64,000 nt of DNA from assembly GCF_900019265.1 (NCBI RefSeq), contig NZ_CYGX02000064.1, forward strand, positions 47,235 to 111,234, in the 5' to 3' direction. The DNA is from Paraburkholderia ribeironis. GTDB taxonomy: Bacteria; Pseudomonadota; Gammaproteobacteria; Burkholderiales; Burkholderiaceae. A program made the translations under genes and the position numbers. Positions 26,983-35,445 of this stretch are shown here, piece after piece. The notes beneath the pieces were generated by a model. It was given only the letters and a program-made list of their open reading frames with translations. It did no database searches and had not been told where the DNA came from. The stretch's first letter is position 1; each line of letters begins with the position of its first letter.

Positions 26983-27978
26983 TCAAGCGGCCAGCACAGG
27001 CGCTGCAGCTAGCGATGGCGCCTGCTTGCGCCGCTCACGCGTTGGCGCGGTGCCGAACGCATCGCGATAGCTCTTCGAAAAGTGGCAAGCCGACTGGAAG
27101 CCGCACGCCATCGTGATATGCATGATCGACATGTCGGTCTGCAGCAGCAGTTCGCGTGCGCGCCGCAGACGCAGCGTCAGGTAGTAATGCGTCGGCGTCA
27201 TCCCCAGATGCTCGCGGAACAGGCGTTGTAGCTGCCGTTGCGACATGCCGGCGAGGCGCGCCAGTTCTTCGCGTGACAGCGGCTCTTCGATGTTGTTCTC
27301 CATCAGCGAGATCACTTCGAACAGCGACTTGTTGGCCGAACCGAGCCGCGCGACCAATGGCATCTTCTGTTGCGCGCTGGTGTCGCGCACATGTTCGACG
27401 ATGAACTGCTCGGCGATCTGCGTGACGCGTGCGGTGCCGACGCGCGGCCCGATCAGGTTCAGCATCATGTCGAGCGGCGCGACGCCGCCGGTGCAGGTCA
27501 CGCGATCGCGATCGATCACGAACAGTTCTTTCAGAAAACGCGTGTCGGGGAACTCCTCCTTCAACGCCGACATGTTCTCCCAGTGAATCGCGCACGCATA
27601 ACCGGCCAGCAAGCCCGCGCGTGCGAGCGCATAGGTGCCCGTGCACAGACTGCCAAGCACACAGCCCATGCGCGCGAAACGGCGCAACGCGGAGAGATGG
27701 GCAGGGGTGGTCGCGTGCTGCACGTCGATGCCGCCGACCACGAACACGATGTCCGGCTGGCCGACGCATTCGACGGGACCGGTGTCCACCGACAGGCCGT
27801 TGCTCGCGGCGACCGGACCACCGTCGGGACTCACGATCGACCAGCGGTAAAGCGGCTGCCCCGTCAGATAGTTCGCCATGCGCAGCACTTCGATCGCATT
27901 GGTGAACGCGATCATCGTGAAGTTGGGGACCGGCATGAATGCGAAGTGCGACAACGATGCCGTGCGATCGGTGGACAT
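26983..27978 (-). CDS. gbdR: GlxA-family AraC regulator, probable GbdR
   Basis: 331 residues: N-terminal GATase1-like sensor (HFAFMPVPNFTMIAFTNAIEVLRMANYL; LCTGTYALARAG elbow) and C-terminal AraC HTH (LARLAGMSQRQLQRLFREHLG; IMHITMACGFQSACHFSKSY). GbdR activates betaine and dimethylglycine catabolic genes in Pseudomonas. Assignment rests on the position next to glyA-dgcAB-gbcAB and on the family; the paralogue at 3421 shares most motifs. The start at 27978 was picked at the MSTDRT methionine; AAGGA is somewhat far (about 12 bases). Confidence 0.8.
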   Translation of the reverse strand: MSTDRTASLSHFAFMPVPNFTMIAFTNAIEVLRMANYLTGQPLYRWSIVSPDGGPVAASNGLSVDTGPVECVGQPDIVFVVGGIDVQHATTPAHLSALRRFARMGCVLGSLCTGTYALARAGLLAGYACAIHWENMSALKEEFPDTRFLKELFVIDRDRVTCTGGVAPLDMMLNLIGPRVGTARVTQIAEQFIVEHVRDTSAQQKMPLVARLGSANKSLFEVISLMENNIEEPLSREELARLAGMSQRQLQRLFREHLGMTPTHYYLTLRLRRARELLLQTDMSIMHITMACGFQSACHFSKSYRDAFGTAPTRERRKQAPSLAAAPVLAA

Positions 27979-28436
27979 GGGAGGAGTGATTCCTTCGAAT
28001 CTGTGACGTCGCGTCGCCGTGGGGAATGGCGACACTGCAATTTTGAGTACTAGCGCAACTAGCATGCCATCAGGCTAAACCCTCGGTTGCGGGGCGACTG
28101 CATTGCGGTATCGCCAGACAAACGGCACCAGAACGGCGCCGCTCACGTGCTCAGACGCCCCCGAACAGCGCACCACGATCGAGCGCAGTGCAGTAAGCGC
28201 GTGACACATGACGGGTCATCGTGAACCGGTTGTAACGGAGACATGTAACTGTTGCGCACGGCAGGTCTACGCCGACTTGTCGAAAAAGGACGGTTATGGC
28301 GGAAAAGGCAAAGAACGCGTCTGAATTCATAAATCGACATGCGGGGCGAACGTCAAGAATAGACCCCATGCAAGCCGGTGCAGGCAGTGTCCAAGCGCCT
28401 TTGCCGGCCTTCCGTCAACGACCCCACGGACCTTCC
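27979..28436. other. Divergent control region between gbdR and glyA
   Basis: About 460 bp with no convincing gene. A TTGTCGAAAAAGGACGG element at 28277-28293 resembles one half of the phased sites elsewhere, but its 21-bp partner is not recognisable. No glycine riboswitch-like tandem structure was seen. Confidence 0.45.
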
Positions 28437-29711
28437 ATGTCGAATCCGAATCCTTTCTTCGAAGACTCGCTGGCCAGCCGCGATGCGGCAGTGCGCGGCG
28501 CCATTTTGAAAGAGCTCGAGCGTCAGCAGTCGCAAGTCGAACTGATCGCGTCGGAAAACATCGTGTCGCGCTCGGTGCTCGAAGCGCAAGGCTCAGTGCT
28601 GACCAACAAGTATGCGGAAGGGTATCCGGGCAAGCGTTACTACGGCGGTTGCGAATACGTCGACGTAGTCGAGGCGCTGGCGCTCGATCGCATCAAGCAG
28701 TTGTTCAACGCGAAGTTCGCCAACGTGCAGCCGCATTCCGGCGCGCAGGCGAACGGCGCAGTGATGCTCGCGCTGGCCAAGCCGGGCGACACGGTGCTCG
28801 GCATGTCGCTCGACGCGGGCGGCCACCTGACCCACGGCGCGCGGCCGGCGCTGTCGGGCAAGTGGTTCAACGCGGTGCAATACGGCGTGAACCGCGACAC
28901 CCTGCTGATCGATTACGAGCAGATCGAAGAACTCGCGCAGCAGCACAAACCCGCGTTGCTGATCGCCGGCTTCTCCGCGTATCCGCGTGCGCTGGACTTC
29001 GCGCGGCTGCGCGCGATCGCCGACGGCGTCGGCGCAAAGCTGATGGTCGATATGGCGCATATCGCCGGCGTGATTGCGGCCGGGCGCCATGCGAATCCGG
29101 TCGAGCATGCGCATGTGGTCACGTCGACCACGCACAAGACCTTGCGCGGTCCGCGCGGCGGCTTTGTCCTGACGAATGACGAGGAGATCGCCAAGAAGAT
29201 CAACTCGGCGGTGTTTCCCGGCTTGCAGGGCGGCCCGTTGATGCATGTGATCGCCGGCAAGGCAGTCGCGTTCGGCGAGGCGCTGCAACCCGGCTTCCGG
29301 ACTTACATCGACGGCGTGCTCGCGAATGCGCAGGCGCTCGGCGAAGTGCTGAAGGCGGGCGGCCTCGATCTGGTGACGGGCGGCACCGACAACCATCTGC
29401 TGTTGGTCGATCTGCGGCCCAAGGGGCTCAAGGGCAATCAGGTCGAACAGGCGCTGGAGCGCGCGGGCATCACCTGCAACAAGAACGGCATTCCGTTCGA
29501 CACCGAAAAGCCCACCATCACGTCCGGCATTCGCCTCGGCACACCGGCCGGCACGACGCGCGGCTTCGGCGTGAACGAGTTCCGCGAGATCGGCCGGCTG
29601 ATCGTCGAGGTGCTCGACGCGCTGCGCGATCAACCCGAAGGCCATGCCGCCACCGAACAACACGTGCGCCGCGAGATTTTCGCGCTGTGCGAGCGCTTCC
29701 CCATCTACTGA
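28437..29711 (+). CDS. glyA: Serine hydroxymethyltransferase, betaine-cluster copy
   Basis: 424-residue PLP enzyme interconverting glycine plus methylene-THF and serine. PLP lysine Lys234 in STTHKTLRGPRGG; substrate motifs NKYAEGYPGKRYYGG and MVDMAHIAG are intact. The start at 28437 gives the standard MSNPNPFFED N-terminus; the frame is open 47 codons further upstream. First gene of a long same-strand run that continues to gbcB. Likely a catabolic second copy besides the housekeeping glyA (inference). Confidence 0.95.
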   Translation: MSNPNPFFEDSLASRDAAVRGAILKELERQQSQVELIASENIVSRSVLEAQGSVLTNKYAEGYPGKRYYGGCEYVDVVEALALDRIKQLFNAKFANVQPHSGAQANGAVMLALAKPGDTVLGMSLDAGGHLTHGARPALSGKWFNAVQYGVNRDTLLIDYEQIEELAQQHKPALLIAGFSAYPRALDFARLRAIADGVGAKLMVDMAHIAGVIAAGRHANPVEHAHVVTSTTHKTLRGPRGGFVLTNDEEIAKKINSAVFPGLQGGPLMHVIAGKAVAFGEALQPGFRTYIDGVLANAQALGEVLKAGGLDLVTGGTDNHLLLVDLRPKGLKGNQVEQALERAGITCNKNGIPFDTEKPTITSGIRLGTPAGTTRGFGVNEFREIGRLIVEVLDALRDQPEGHAATEQHVRREIFALCERFPIY

Positions 29712-29729
29712 TAACGCCTGGAGCGAACG

Positions 29730-30701
29730 ATGAGCAATCTGCACGACAACAGCATCATCATCGATGGCCTGAACATTTCGAAGTTCGAGCGTTCGGTGTT
29801 CGAGGACATGCGCAAGGGCGGCGTGACCGCGGTGAACTGCACGGTCTCGGTCTGGGAGAGCTTCCAGAAGACCGTCGACAACATCGCCGAAATGAAGCAG
29901 CAGATCCGCGAGTACGGCGAGATCCTCACGCTCGTGCGCACCACCGAAGACATCTTGCGCGCAAAGAAGGAGAACAAGACTGGCATCATCTTCGGCTTTC
30001 AGAACGCGCATGCGTTTGAAGACAACCTCGGCTATATCGAGGCGTTCAAGGATCTCGGCGTGAACGTGGTGCAGCTTTGCTACAACACGCAGAACCTCGT
30101 CGGCACCGGCTGCTACGAGCGCGACGGCGGTCTCTCGGGTTACGGCCGCGAAGTGATACAGGAGATGAACCGCGTCGGCATCATGGTCGATCTCTCGCAT
30201 GTGGGCGGCAAGACTTCTTCCGAAGCGATCGCGGCATCGAAGAAGCCGGTGTGCTACTCGCATTGCTGCCCGTCGGGACTGAAAGAGCATCCACGCAACA
30301 AGAGCGACGAGCAACTCAAGGAGATCGCCGACGCGGGCGGTTTCGTCGGCGTGACGATGTTCGCGCCGTTCCTGAAGCGCGGCCCGGACGCGACGGTCGA
30401 CGACTATCTCGAAGCGATCGACTACGTGGTGAATCTGATCGGCGAAGACCAGGTAGGGATCGGCACGGACTTCACGCAAGGCTACAGCACCGAGTTCTTC
30501 GACTGGATCACGCACGACAAGGGCCGCTATCGCCAACTGACGAACTTCGGCAAGGTCGTCAATCCCGAGGGTATCCGCACGATCGGCGAGTTTCCGAACC
30601 TGACGGCCGCGATGGAGCGCGCCGGCTGGAGCGAGACGCGCATCCGCAAGATCATGGGCGAGAACTGGGTACGCGTGTTCGGTGAAGTCTGGAACGTCTG
30701 A
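29730..30701 (+). CDS. Membrane-dipeptidase (M19) family protein of the dimethylglycine cluster
   Basis: 323-residue TIM-barrel protein of the renal dipeptidase family. The C-terminal metal-site motifs are kept (DLSHVGG, His157; YSHCC, His178, followed by EHPRNKSDEQL; GIGTDF), but the N-terminal His-x-Asp ligand pair reads DGLNIS (12-17) and the bridging Glu reads FGFQNAH (Gln91). Three of the five usual metal ligands are therefore replaced. Genes of this type sit before dgcA in Pseudomonas too. True dipeptidase activity is doubtful; a role in handling a betaine-derived compound is possible. Confidence 0.85.
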   Translation: MSNLHDNSIIIDGLNISKFERSVFEDMRKGGVTAVNCTVSVWESFQKTVDNIAEMKQQIREYGEILTLVRTTEDILRAKKENKTGIIFGFQNAHAFEDNLGYIEAFKDLGVNVVQLCYNTQNLVGTGCYERDGGLSGYGREVIQEMNRVGIMVDLSHVGGKTSSEAIAASKKPVCYSHCCPSGLKEHPRNKSDEQLKEIADAGGFVGVTMFAPFLKRGPDATVDDYLEAIDYVVNLIGEDQVGIGTDFTQGYSTEFFDWITHDKGRYRQLTNFGKVVNPEGIRTIGEFPNLTAAMERAGWSETRIRKIMGENWVRVFGEVWNV

Positions 30702-30744
30702 GTTTTGCGCCACCCGATCGCACTCACAACAACGGAGTCTGCAC

Positions 30745-31281
30745 ATGCAACCCCAACTGCCTATCGACGTCGACCCTGACACCGGCGTCTGGACCACCGA
30801 CGCGCTGCCGATGCTGTACGTGCCGCGCCACTTCTTCACGAACAACCACGTCGCCGTCGAGGAGGCGCTCGGCCTCGATACGTATGCGCAGATTCTCTAC
30901 AAGGCCGGCTACAAGTCCGCGTACTTCTGGTGCGACAAGGAAGCCAAACAGCACGGCATCGCCGGCATGGCGGTGTTCGAGCATTACCTGAAGCGTCTGT
31001 CGCAACGCGGCTGGGGCATCTTCACGATTACCGAAGCCGATCCGTCGAGCTCGCACGCGCGCATCGAACTGCATCACTCGTCGTTCGTGCTCGCGCAGCC
31101 GGGCAAGGTCGGCAAGCTCTGCTACATGTTCGCGGGCTGGTTCGCGGGCGCGATGGACTGGGTCAACGACACCGCGCCGGACGGCGCGCGCAAAGGCCCG
31201 CCGTCGCATTCGAAAGAAGCGCGCTGCGCGGCCGAAGGCCACCCGCACTGCGTGTTCGAAGTGTCACCGCTCGCGTCATGA
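30745..31281 (+). CDS. DUF5943 / 4-vinyl-reductase-like protein
   Basis: 178-residue soluble protein ending in a V4R-like small-molecule domain (about 95-175: GWGIFTITEADPSSSHARIELHHS, then CAAEGHPHCVFEV). GGAG at 30734-30737 supports the start. It lies between the M19-family gene and dgcA, the conserved arrangement in dimethylglycine clusters. Function unknown; a ligand-binding or accessory role to DgcAB is conceivable. Confidence 0.8.
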   Translation: MQPQLPIDVDPDTGVWTTDALPMLYVPRHFFTNNHVAVEEALGLDTYAQILYKAGYKSAYFWCDKEAKQHGIAGMAVFEHYLKRLSQRGWGIFTITEADPSSSHARIELHHSSFVLAQPGKVGKLCYMFAGWFAGAMDWVNDTAPDGARKGPPSHSKEARCAAEGHPHCVFEVSPLAS

Positions 31282-31329
31282 CGGCCGCGGCGACGAAACG
31301 TTAGCAGATACACGAGCAAACCAAACCCG

Positions 31330-31388
31330 CAAGCCAACAGGCAAGCCTGCAAGCAAGCCCACAAGCAGGCACCCAGGCAAGCACGGTA
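31330..31388. repeat. Degenerate GCAAGC-rich stretch before dgcA
   Basis: The spacer between the DUF5943 gene and dgcA is a run of imperfect GCAAGC/CAAGCC words (GCAAGCC, GCAAGC, GCAAGCAAGCC, CAAGCAGG, GCAAGCACGG). It is purine/CA biased and unlike the flanking genes. It may be replication-slippage sequence; no hairpin with a T run was seen. Confidence 0.5.
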
Positions 31389-31425
31389 GGGCGCAAGCCG
31401 CCCATCCATTCCGAGGTCGATCGCG

Positions 31426-33489
31426 ATGCGTTACCCGAACCTTTTCAAACCTCTCACGCTGAACAAGCTGACCTTGCGCAACCGCATCGTCAGCACCGCG
31501 CACGCGGAGGTCTATGCGGAACCGGGCGGCCTGCCCGGCGACCGCTATATCCGTTACTACGAAGAGAAGGCCAAGGGCGGTGTCGGGCTTGCCGTATGCG
31601 GCGGGTCGAGCCCGGTGTCGATCGACAGCCCGCAAGGCTGGTGGAAATCGGTCAACCTGTCGACCGACCGCATCATCGATCCGCTCGCGCGGCTTGCCGA
31701 AGCGATGCACAGGCACGGCGCGAAGATCATGATTCAGGCCACCCACATGGGACGCCGCTCGGCGTTTCATGGCGAGCACTGGCCGCATCTGATGTCGCCG
31801 TCGGGCGTGCGCGAACCGGTGCATCGCGGCAACGCGAAGATCATCGAGGTCGAAGAGATCCGCCGCATCATCGACGACTTCGCGGCCGCCGCGAAGCGGG
31901 TCAAGGATGCGGGCATGGATGGCATCGAGATTTCGGCTGCGCATCAACATCTGATCGATCAGTTCTGGAGTCCGCGCACCAACTTCCGCACCGACGAATG
32001 GGGCGGCTCGCTCGAAAACCGTCTGCGCTTCGGCACCGAAGTATTGCAGGCGGTGCGCGCCGCGGTCGGCGCGGATTTCTGCATCGGCCTGCGCATGTGC
32101 GGCGACGAGTTCCATGAAGACGGGCTCGATCACGAGCAGTTGAAGGAGATCGCCCAGGCGATGAGCGAAACCGGCCTGATCGATTACCTCGGCGTGATCG
32201 GCTCAGGCGCCGATACGCACAACACGCTCGCCAACTGCATGCCGCCGATGGCGCTGCCGCCCGAGCCGTTCGTGCATCTCGCGGCCGGCATCAAGTCGGT
32301 GGTGAAGCTGCCGGTCATGCACGCGCAAAGCATTCGCGACGCGGGCCAGGCCGAACGTCTGCTGGCGAGCGGCATGGTCGATCTGGTCGGCATGACGCGC
32401 GCCCAGATTGCCGATCCGCATATGGTCATCAAGATCCGCGACGGCCGCGAGGACGAGATCAAGCAGTGCGTCGGCGCGAATTATTGCATCGACCGCCAGT
32501 ACAACGGGCTCGACGTGCTATGCGTGCAGAACGCCGCGACCTCACGCGAAGCCACCATGCCGCATGTGATTGAGAAGACGCGTGGGCCCAGGCGCAAGGT
32601 CGTCGTGGTCGGCGCGGGTCCGGCCGGACTCGAGGCTGCCCGCGTCGCGAAGTCGCGCGGTCACGACGTGGTGCTGTTCGAGAAGAACGACTACGTGGGC
32701 GGCCAGATCATGCTCGCCGCGAAAGCGCCGCAGCGTGAACAGATGGCGGGCATCGTGCGCTGGTTCGACATGGAGACCAAGCGCCTCGGTGTCGACCGGC
32801 GTCTGGGTGTGGCCGCCGACCGGCAAACCATCATGGCCGAGAAGCCGGATATCGTCGTGCTCGCGACGGGCGGCTCGTCGTTCACGTCGCAAGTCGCCGC
32901 GTGGGGCGTCGCGGACGGTCTCGCGGTGAGCGCGTGGGACGTGCTGTCCGGCAAGGTGGAACCGGGCAAGAACGTGCTCGTGTACGACGGCGTCAGCACG
33001 CACGCCGGCGCCGGGGTCGCCGATTTCATGGCGAGCCGCGGCTCGAACGTCGAAATCGTGACGCCCGACGTGAAGGTCGCCGACGACGTCGGCGGCACCA
33101 CGTTCCCGATTTTCTACCGGCGTCTGTACGCGCAGGGCGTGATCCACACGCCAAACTACTGGCTCGACAAGGTCTACGAGGAAGACGGCAAGAAGATCGC
33201 CGTGATTCGCAACGAGTACACCGAAGAGCAGGAAGAGCGCGCGGTCGATCAGGTGGTGATCGAAAACGGTAGTACCCCGAACGATCAGCTTTACTGGACG
33301 CTCAAGCCGGAGTCGGTCAACCGTGGCCAGGTGGACGTGCACAAGCTGTTCGCGTCCGAGCCGCAGCCGTCGCTTGGCGAAGAACTCGGTAACGGCCGCT
33401 TCCTGCTGTTCCGGGTCGGCGATTGCATTTCGATGCACAACATTCACGGCGCGATCTACGACGCGCTGCGTCTTTGCAAGGATTTCTGA
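31426..33489 (+). CDS. dgcA: Dimethylglycine demethylase subunit DgcA
   Basis: 687-residue two-part flavoprotein: an Old Yellow Enzyme-like TIM barrel (1-370), a 4Fe-4S cysteine set (CVGANYCIDRQYNGLDVLC, about 346-364) and an FAD/NAD-binding half starting with KVVVVGAGPAGLEAARVA (about 391). This is the architecture of trimethylamine-dehydrogenase-like enzymes; DgcA demethylates dimethylglycine to sarcosine. Full length and directly followed by dgcB (2-bp gap). Confidence 0.93.
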   Translation: MRYPNLFKPLTLNKLTLRNRIVSTAHAEVYAEPGGLPGDRYIRYYEEKAKGGVGLAVCGGSSPVSIDSPQGWWKSVNLSTDRIIDPLARLAEAMHRHGAKIMIQATHMGRRSAFHGEHWPHLMSPSGVREPVHRGNAKIIEVEEIRRIIDDFAAAAKRVKDAGMDGIEISAAHQHLIDQFWSPRTNFRTDEWGGSLENRLRFGTEVLQAVRAAVGADFCIGLRMCGDEFHEDGLDHEQLKEIAQAMSETGLIDYLGVIGSGADTHNTLANCMPPMALPPEPFVHLAAGIKSVVKLPVMHAQSIRDAGQAERLLASGMVDLVGMTRAQIADPHMVIKIRDGREDEIKQCVGANYCIDRQYNGLDVLCVQNAATSREATMPHVIEKTRGPRRKVVVVGAGPAGLEAARVAKSRGHDVVLFEKNDYVGGQIMLAAKAPQREQMAGIVRWFDMETKRLGVDRRLGVAADRQTIMAEKPDIVVLATGGSSFTSQVAAWGVADGLAVSAWDVLSGKVEPGKNVLVYDGVSTHAGAGVADFMASRGSNVEIVTPDVKVADDVGGTTFPIFYRRLYAQGVIHTPNYWLDKVYEEDGKKIAVIRNEYTEEQEERAVDQVVIENGSTPNDQLYWTLKPESVNRGQVDVHKLFASEPQPSLGEELGNGRFLLFRVGDCISMHNIHGAIYDALRLCKDF

Positions 33490-33491
33490 CG

Positions 33492-35441
33492 ATGAGCCCC
33501 GTGTTTGTCATCACCGTCCTGCTGTGGATGTCGATCGCCGGTCTCGTGTTCGCGCTCGCCAGACGCGCCGCCTACTGGCGCGAAGGGCGCGCCACCGCGA
33601 CAGGCGCGTATGGCTGGACCAATCTGCTGTCGATTCCGAAGCGCTACTTCGTCGACCTGCATCACGTGGTGGCGCGCGACCCGTATATCGCGAGAACCCA
33701 CGTCGCCACCGCGGGCGGAGCGATCCTCGCGATGGCGCTGGTGTTCGTCAACTACGGTCTGGCGATTTACTCGCCGTGGCTCGACAGGCTGATCCTGCTC
33801 GCCGCGCTCGTGATGCTGGTGGGCGCGGTGTTCGTCTGGCGTCGTCGGCATGGCGCGAAGGCGGTGCCGGCGCGGCTTTCGCGTGGCCCGTGGGATCATC
33901 TGCCGCTGCTGCTCGGATCGTTCGCGCTCGGCCTCGTGCTGTTCGTCGTGCTGCCCGCCACAGCGATGTCCGGCGCGCTTGCCGTCGTCGTCGCGCTGCT
34001 GATCGGCGCGGGTGCGTTCACGATGACGTTCGGCGCGGCACGTGGCGGTCCGATGAAGCACGCGCTCGCCGGGCTGCTGCACCTCGCGTTTCATCCGCGG
34101 CAGGAGCGCTTTGCCGGACGGCACAACGCCGGTCACGACAGCGGCCACGACAGTGACCACAACGCCGACGTGGTCCCGCCCACCGCCTTGAAGGCACCGC
34201 TGCTCGATGCGAAAGAGTACGGCGTCGGCAAGCCGGTCGAATTCCGCTGGAACCAGTTGCTCAGTTTCGACGCGTGCGTGCAGTGCGGCAAGTGCGAAGC
34301 GGCCTGTCCCGCGTTCGCCGCCGGTCAGCCGCTCAATCCGAAGAAGCTGATTCAGGATCTGGTCACCGGCATGGTGGGCGGCACCGATGCCGGTTACGCG
34401 GGCAGCCCGACGCCCGGCATCGAGATCGGCAAGCATGCCGGTGCGCCCGGCAAGCCGCTGATTTCCAGCCTGATCGAAGCGGACACGCTGTGGTCCTGCA
34501 CGACCTGCCGCGCTTGCGTGCAGGAGTGCCCGATGCTGATCGAGCATGTCGACGCGATCGTTGACATGCGCCGCAATCAGACGCTGGTCGAAGGCCGCGT
34601 GCCGGGCAAGGGGCCGCTCACGCTCGCGAATCTGCGCGAGACCGGCAGCTCGAACGGCTACGACATCGGCGCGCGCTATGACTGGGCGGTTGATCTGCAG
34701 GTGCAGGTCGCGCAACCGGGACGCCACGTCGACGTGCTGCTGATCGCCGGCGAAGGCGCGTTCGACATGCGCTATCAGCGTACGCTGCGCGCGCTGGTGA
34801 AGGTGCTGAACCGCGCGGGCATCGATTACGCGGTGCTGGGCGGTGTCGAAACCGATACGGGCGACACGGCGCGGCGTCTCGGCGACGAAGCGACCTTCCA
34901 GCAGCTCGCGCACCAGTTGATCGGCACGCTCGCGCGGTATTCGTTCAGCAAGATCGTCACTGCCGATCCGCACGTGCTGCATAGCCTGCGCAACGAGTAT
35001 CGCGCGCTGGGCGGCTTTTACGAAGTGCAGCATCACACCGCGTTGATCGAGCAACTGGTCGCGAGCGGCAAGCTGTCGCCACGTGCGGTCGCCGCGTTCA
35101 CGGAGCGCAAGATCACCTATCACGACCCGTGCTATCTGGGCCGCTATAACGGCGAGACGGAAGCGCCGCGGCGGCTCTTGAAGAGCATCGGCATCAAGGT
35201 GGTCGAGATGGAGCGCAACGGCATGCGCGGGCGCTGCTGCGGCGGCGGGGGCGGCGCACCGTTGACCGATATCCCGGGCAAGCGGCGCATTCCCGACATC
35301 CGCATCGACGACGCCCGGGCAACCGGCGCGGAGATCGTCGCGGTAGGTTGCCCGAATTGCACGGCGATGCTCGAAGGCGTAGTGGGGCCGCGTCCCGAAG
35401 TGCTGGACGTCGCCGAACTGGTTGCAGCGGCGCTGGAGTAA
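33492..35441 (+). CDS. dgcB: Dimethylglycine demethylase subunit DgcB (Fe-S membrane protein)
   Basis: 649 residues. About five N-terminal membrane segments (1-190), two 4Fe-4S motifs (CVQCGKCEAACP and CTTCRACVQECP), then two cysteine-rich CCG-like domains (GRCCGGGGG; VGCPNC). It resembles heterodisulfide-reductase-type electron carriers that pass electrons from DgcA and EtfAB to the membrane quinone pool. A histidine/aspartate-rich insert (about residues 209-226, GHDSGHDSDHN) lies between the membrane part and the first cluster. The start at 33492 follows the dgcA stop directly. Confidence 0.9.
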   Translation: MSPVFVITVLLWMSIAGLVFALARRAAYWREGRATATGAYGWTNLLSIPKRYFVDLHHVVARDPYIARTHVATAGGAILAMALVFVNYGLAIYSPWLDRLILLAALVMLVGAVFVWRRRHGAKAVPARLSRGPWDHLPLLLGSFALGLVLFVVLPATAMSGALAVVVALLIGAGAFTMTFGAARGGPMKHALAGLLHLAFHPRQERFAGRHNAGHDSGHDSDHNADVVPPTALKAPLLDAKEYGVGKPVEFRWNQLLSFDACVQCGKCEAACPAFAAGQPLNPKKLIQDLVTGMVGGTDAGYAGSPTPGIEIGKHAGAPGKPLISSLIEADTLWSCTTCRACVQECPMLIEHVDAIVDMRRNQTLVEGRVPGKGPLTLANLRETGSSNGYDIGARYDWAVDLQVQVAQPGRHVDVLLIAGEGAFDMRYQRTLRALVKVLNRAGIDYAVLGGVETDTGDTARRLGDEATFQQLAHQLIGTLARYSFSKIVTADPHVLHSLRNEYRALGGFYEVQHHTALIEQLVASGKLSPRAVAAFTERKITYHDPCYLGRYNGETEAPRRLLKSIGIKVVEMERNGMRGRCCGGGGGAPLTDIPGKRRIPDIRIDDARATGAEIVAVGCPNCTAMLEGVVGPRPEVLDVAELVAAALE

Positions 35442-35445
35442 CGCG

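Noticed and set aside
28277..28293. Fifth phased operator upstream of glyA
   Set aside because: TTGTCG is present once but no partner lies 21 bp away on either side, so it was not counted.
28066..28436. Glycine riboswitch upstream of glyA
   Set aside because: No tandem aptamer-like conserved segments could be recognised by eye; a covariance-model search would be decisive.
28593..30845. 750-codon minus-strand frame across glyA and the dipeptidase-like gene
   Set aside because: Shadow of two genuine plus-strand genes; composition is low-complexity Arg/His/Ala/Val.
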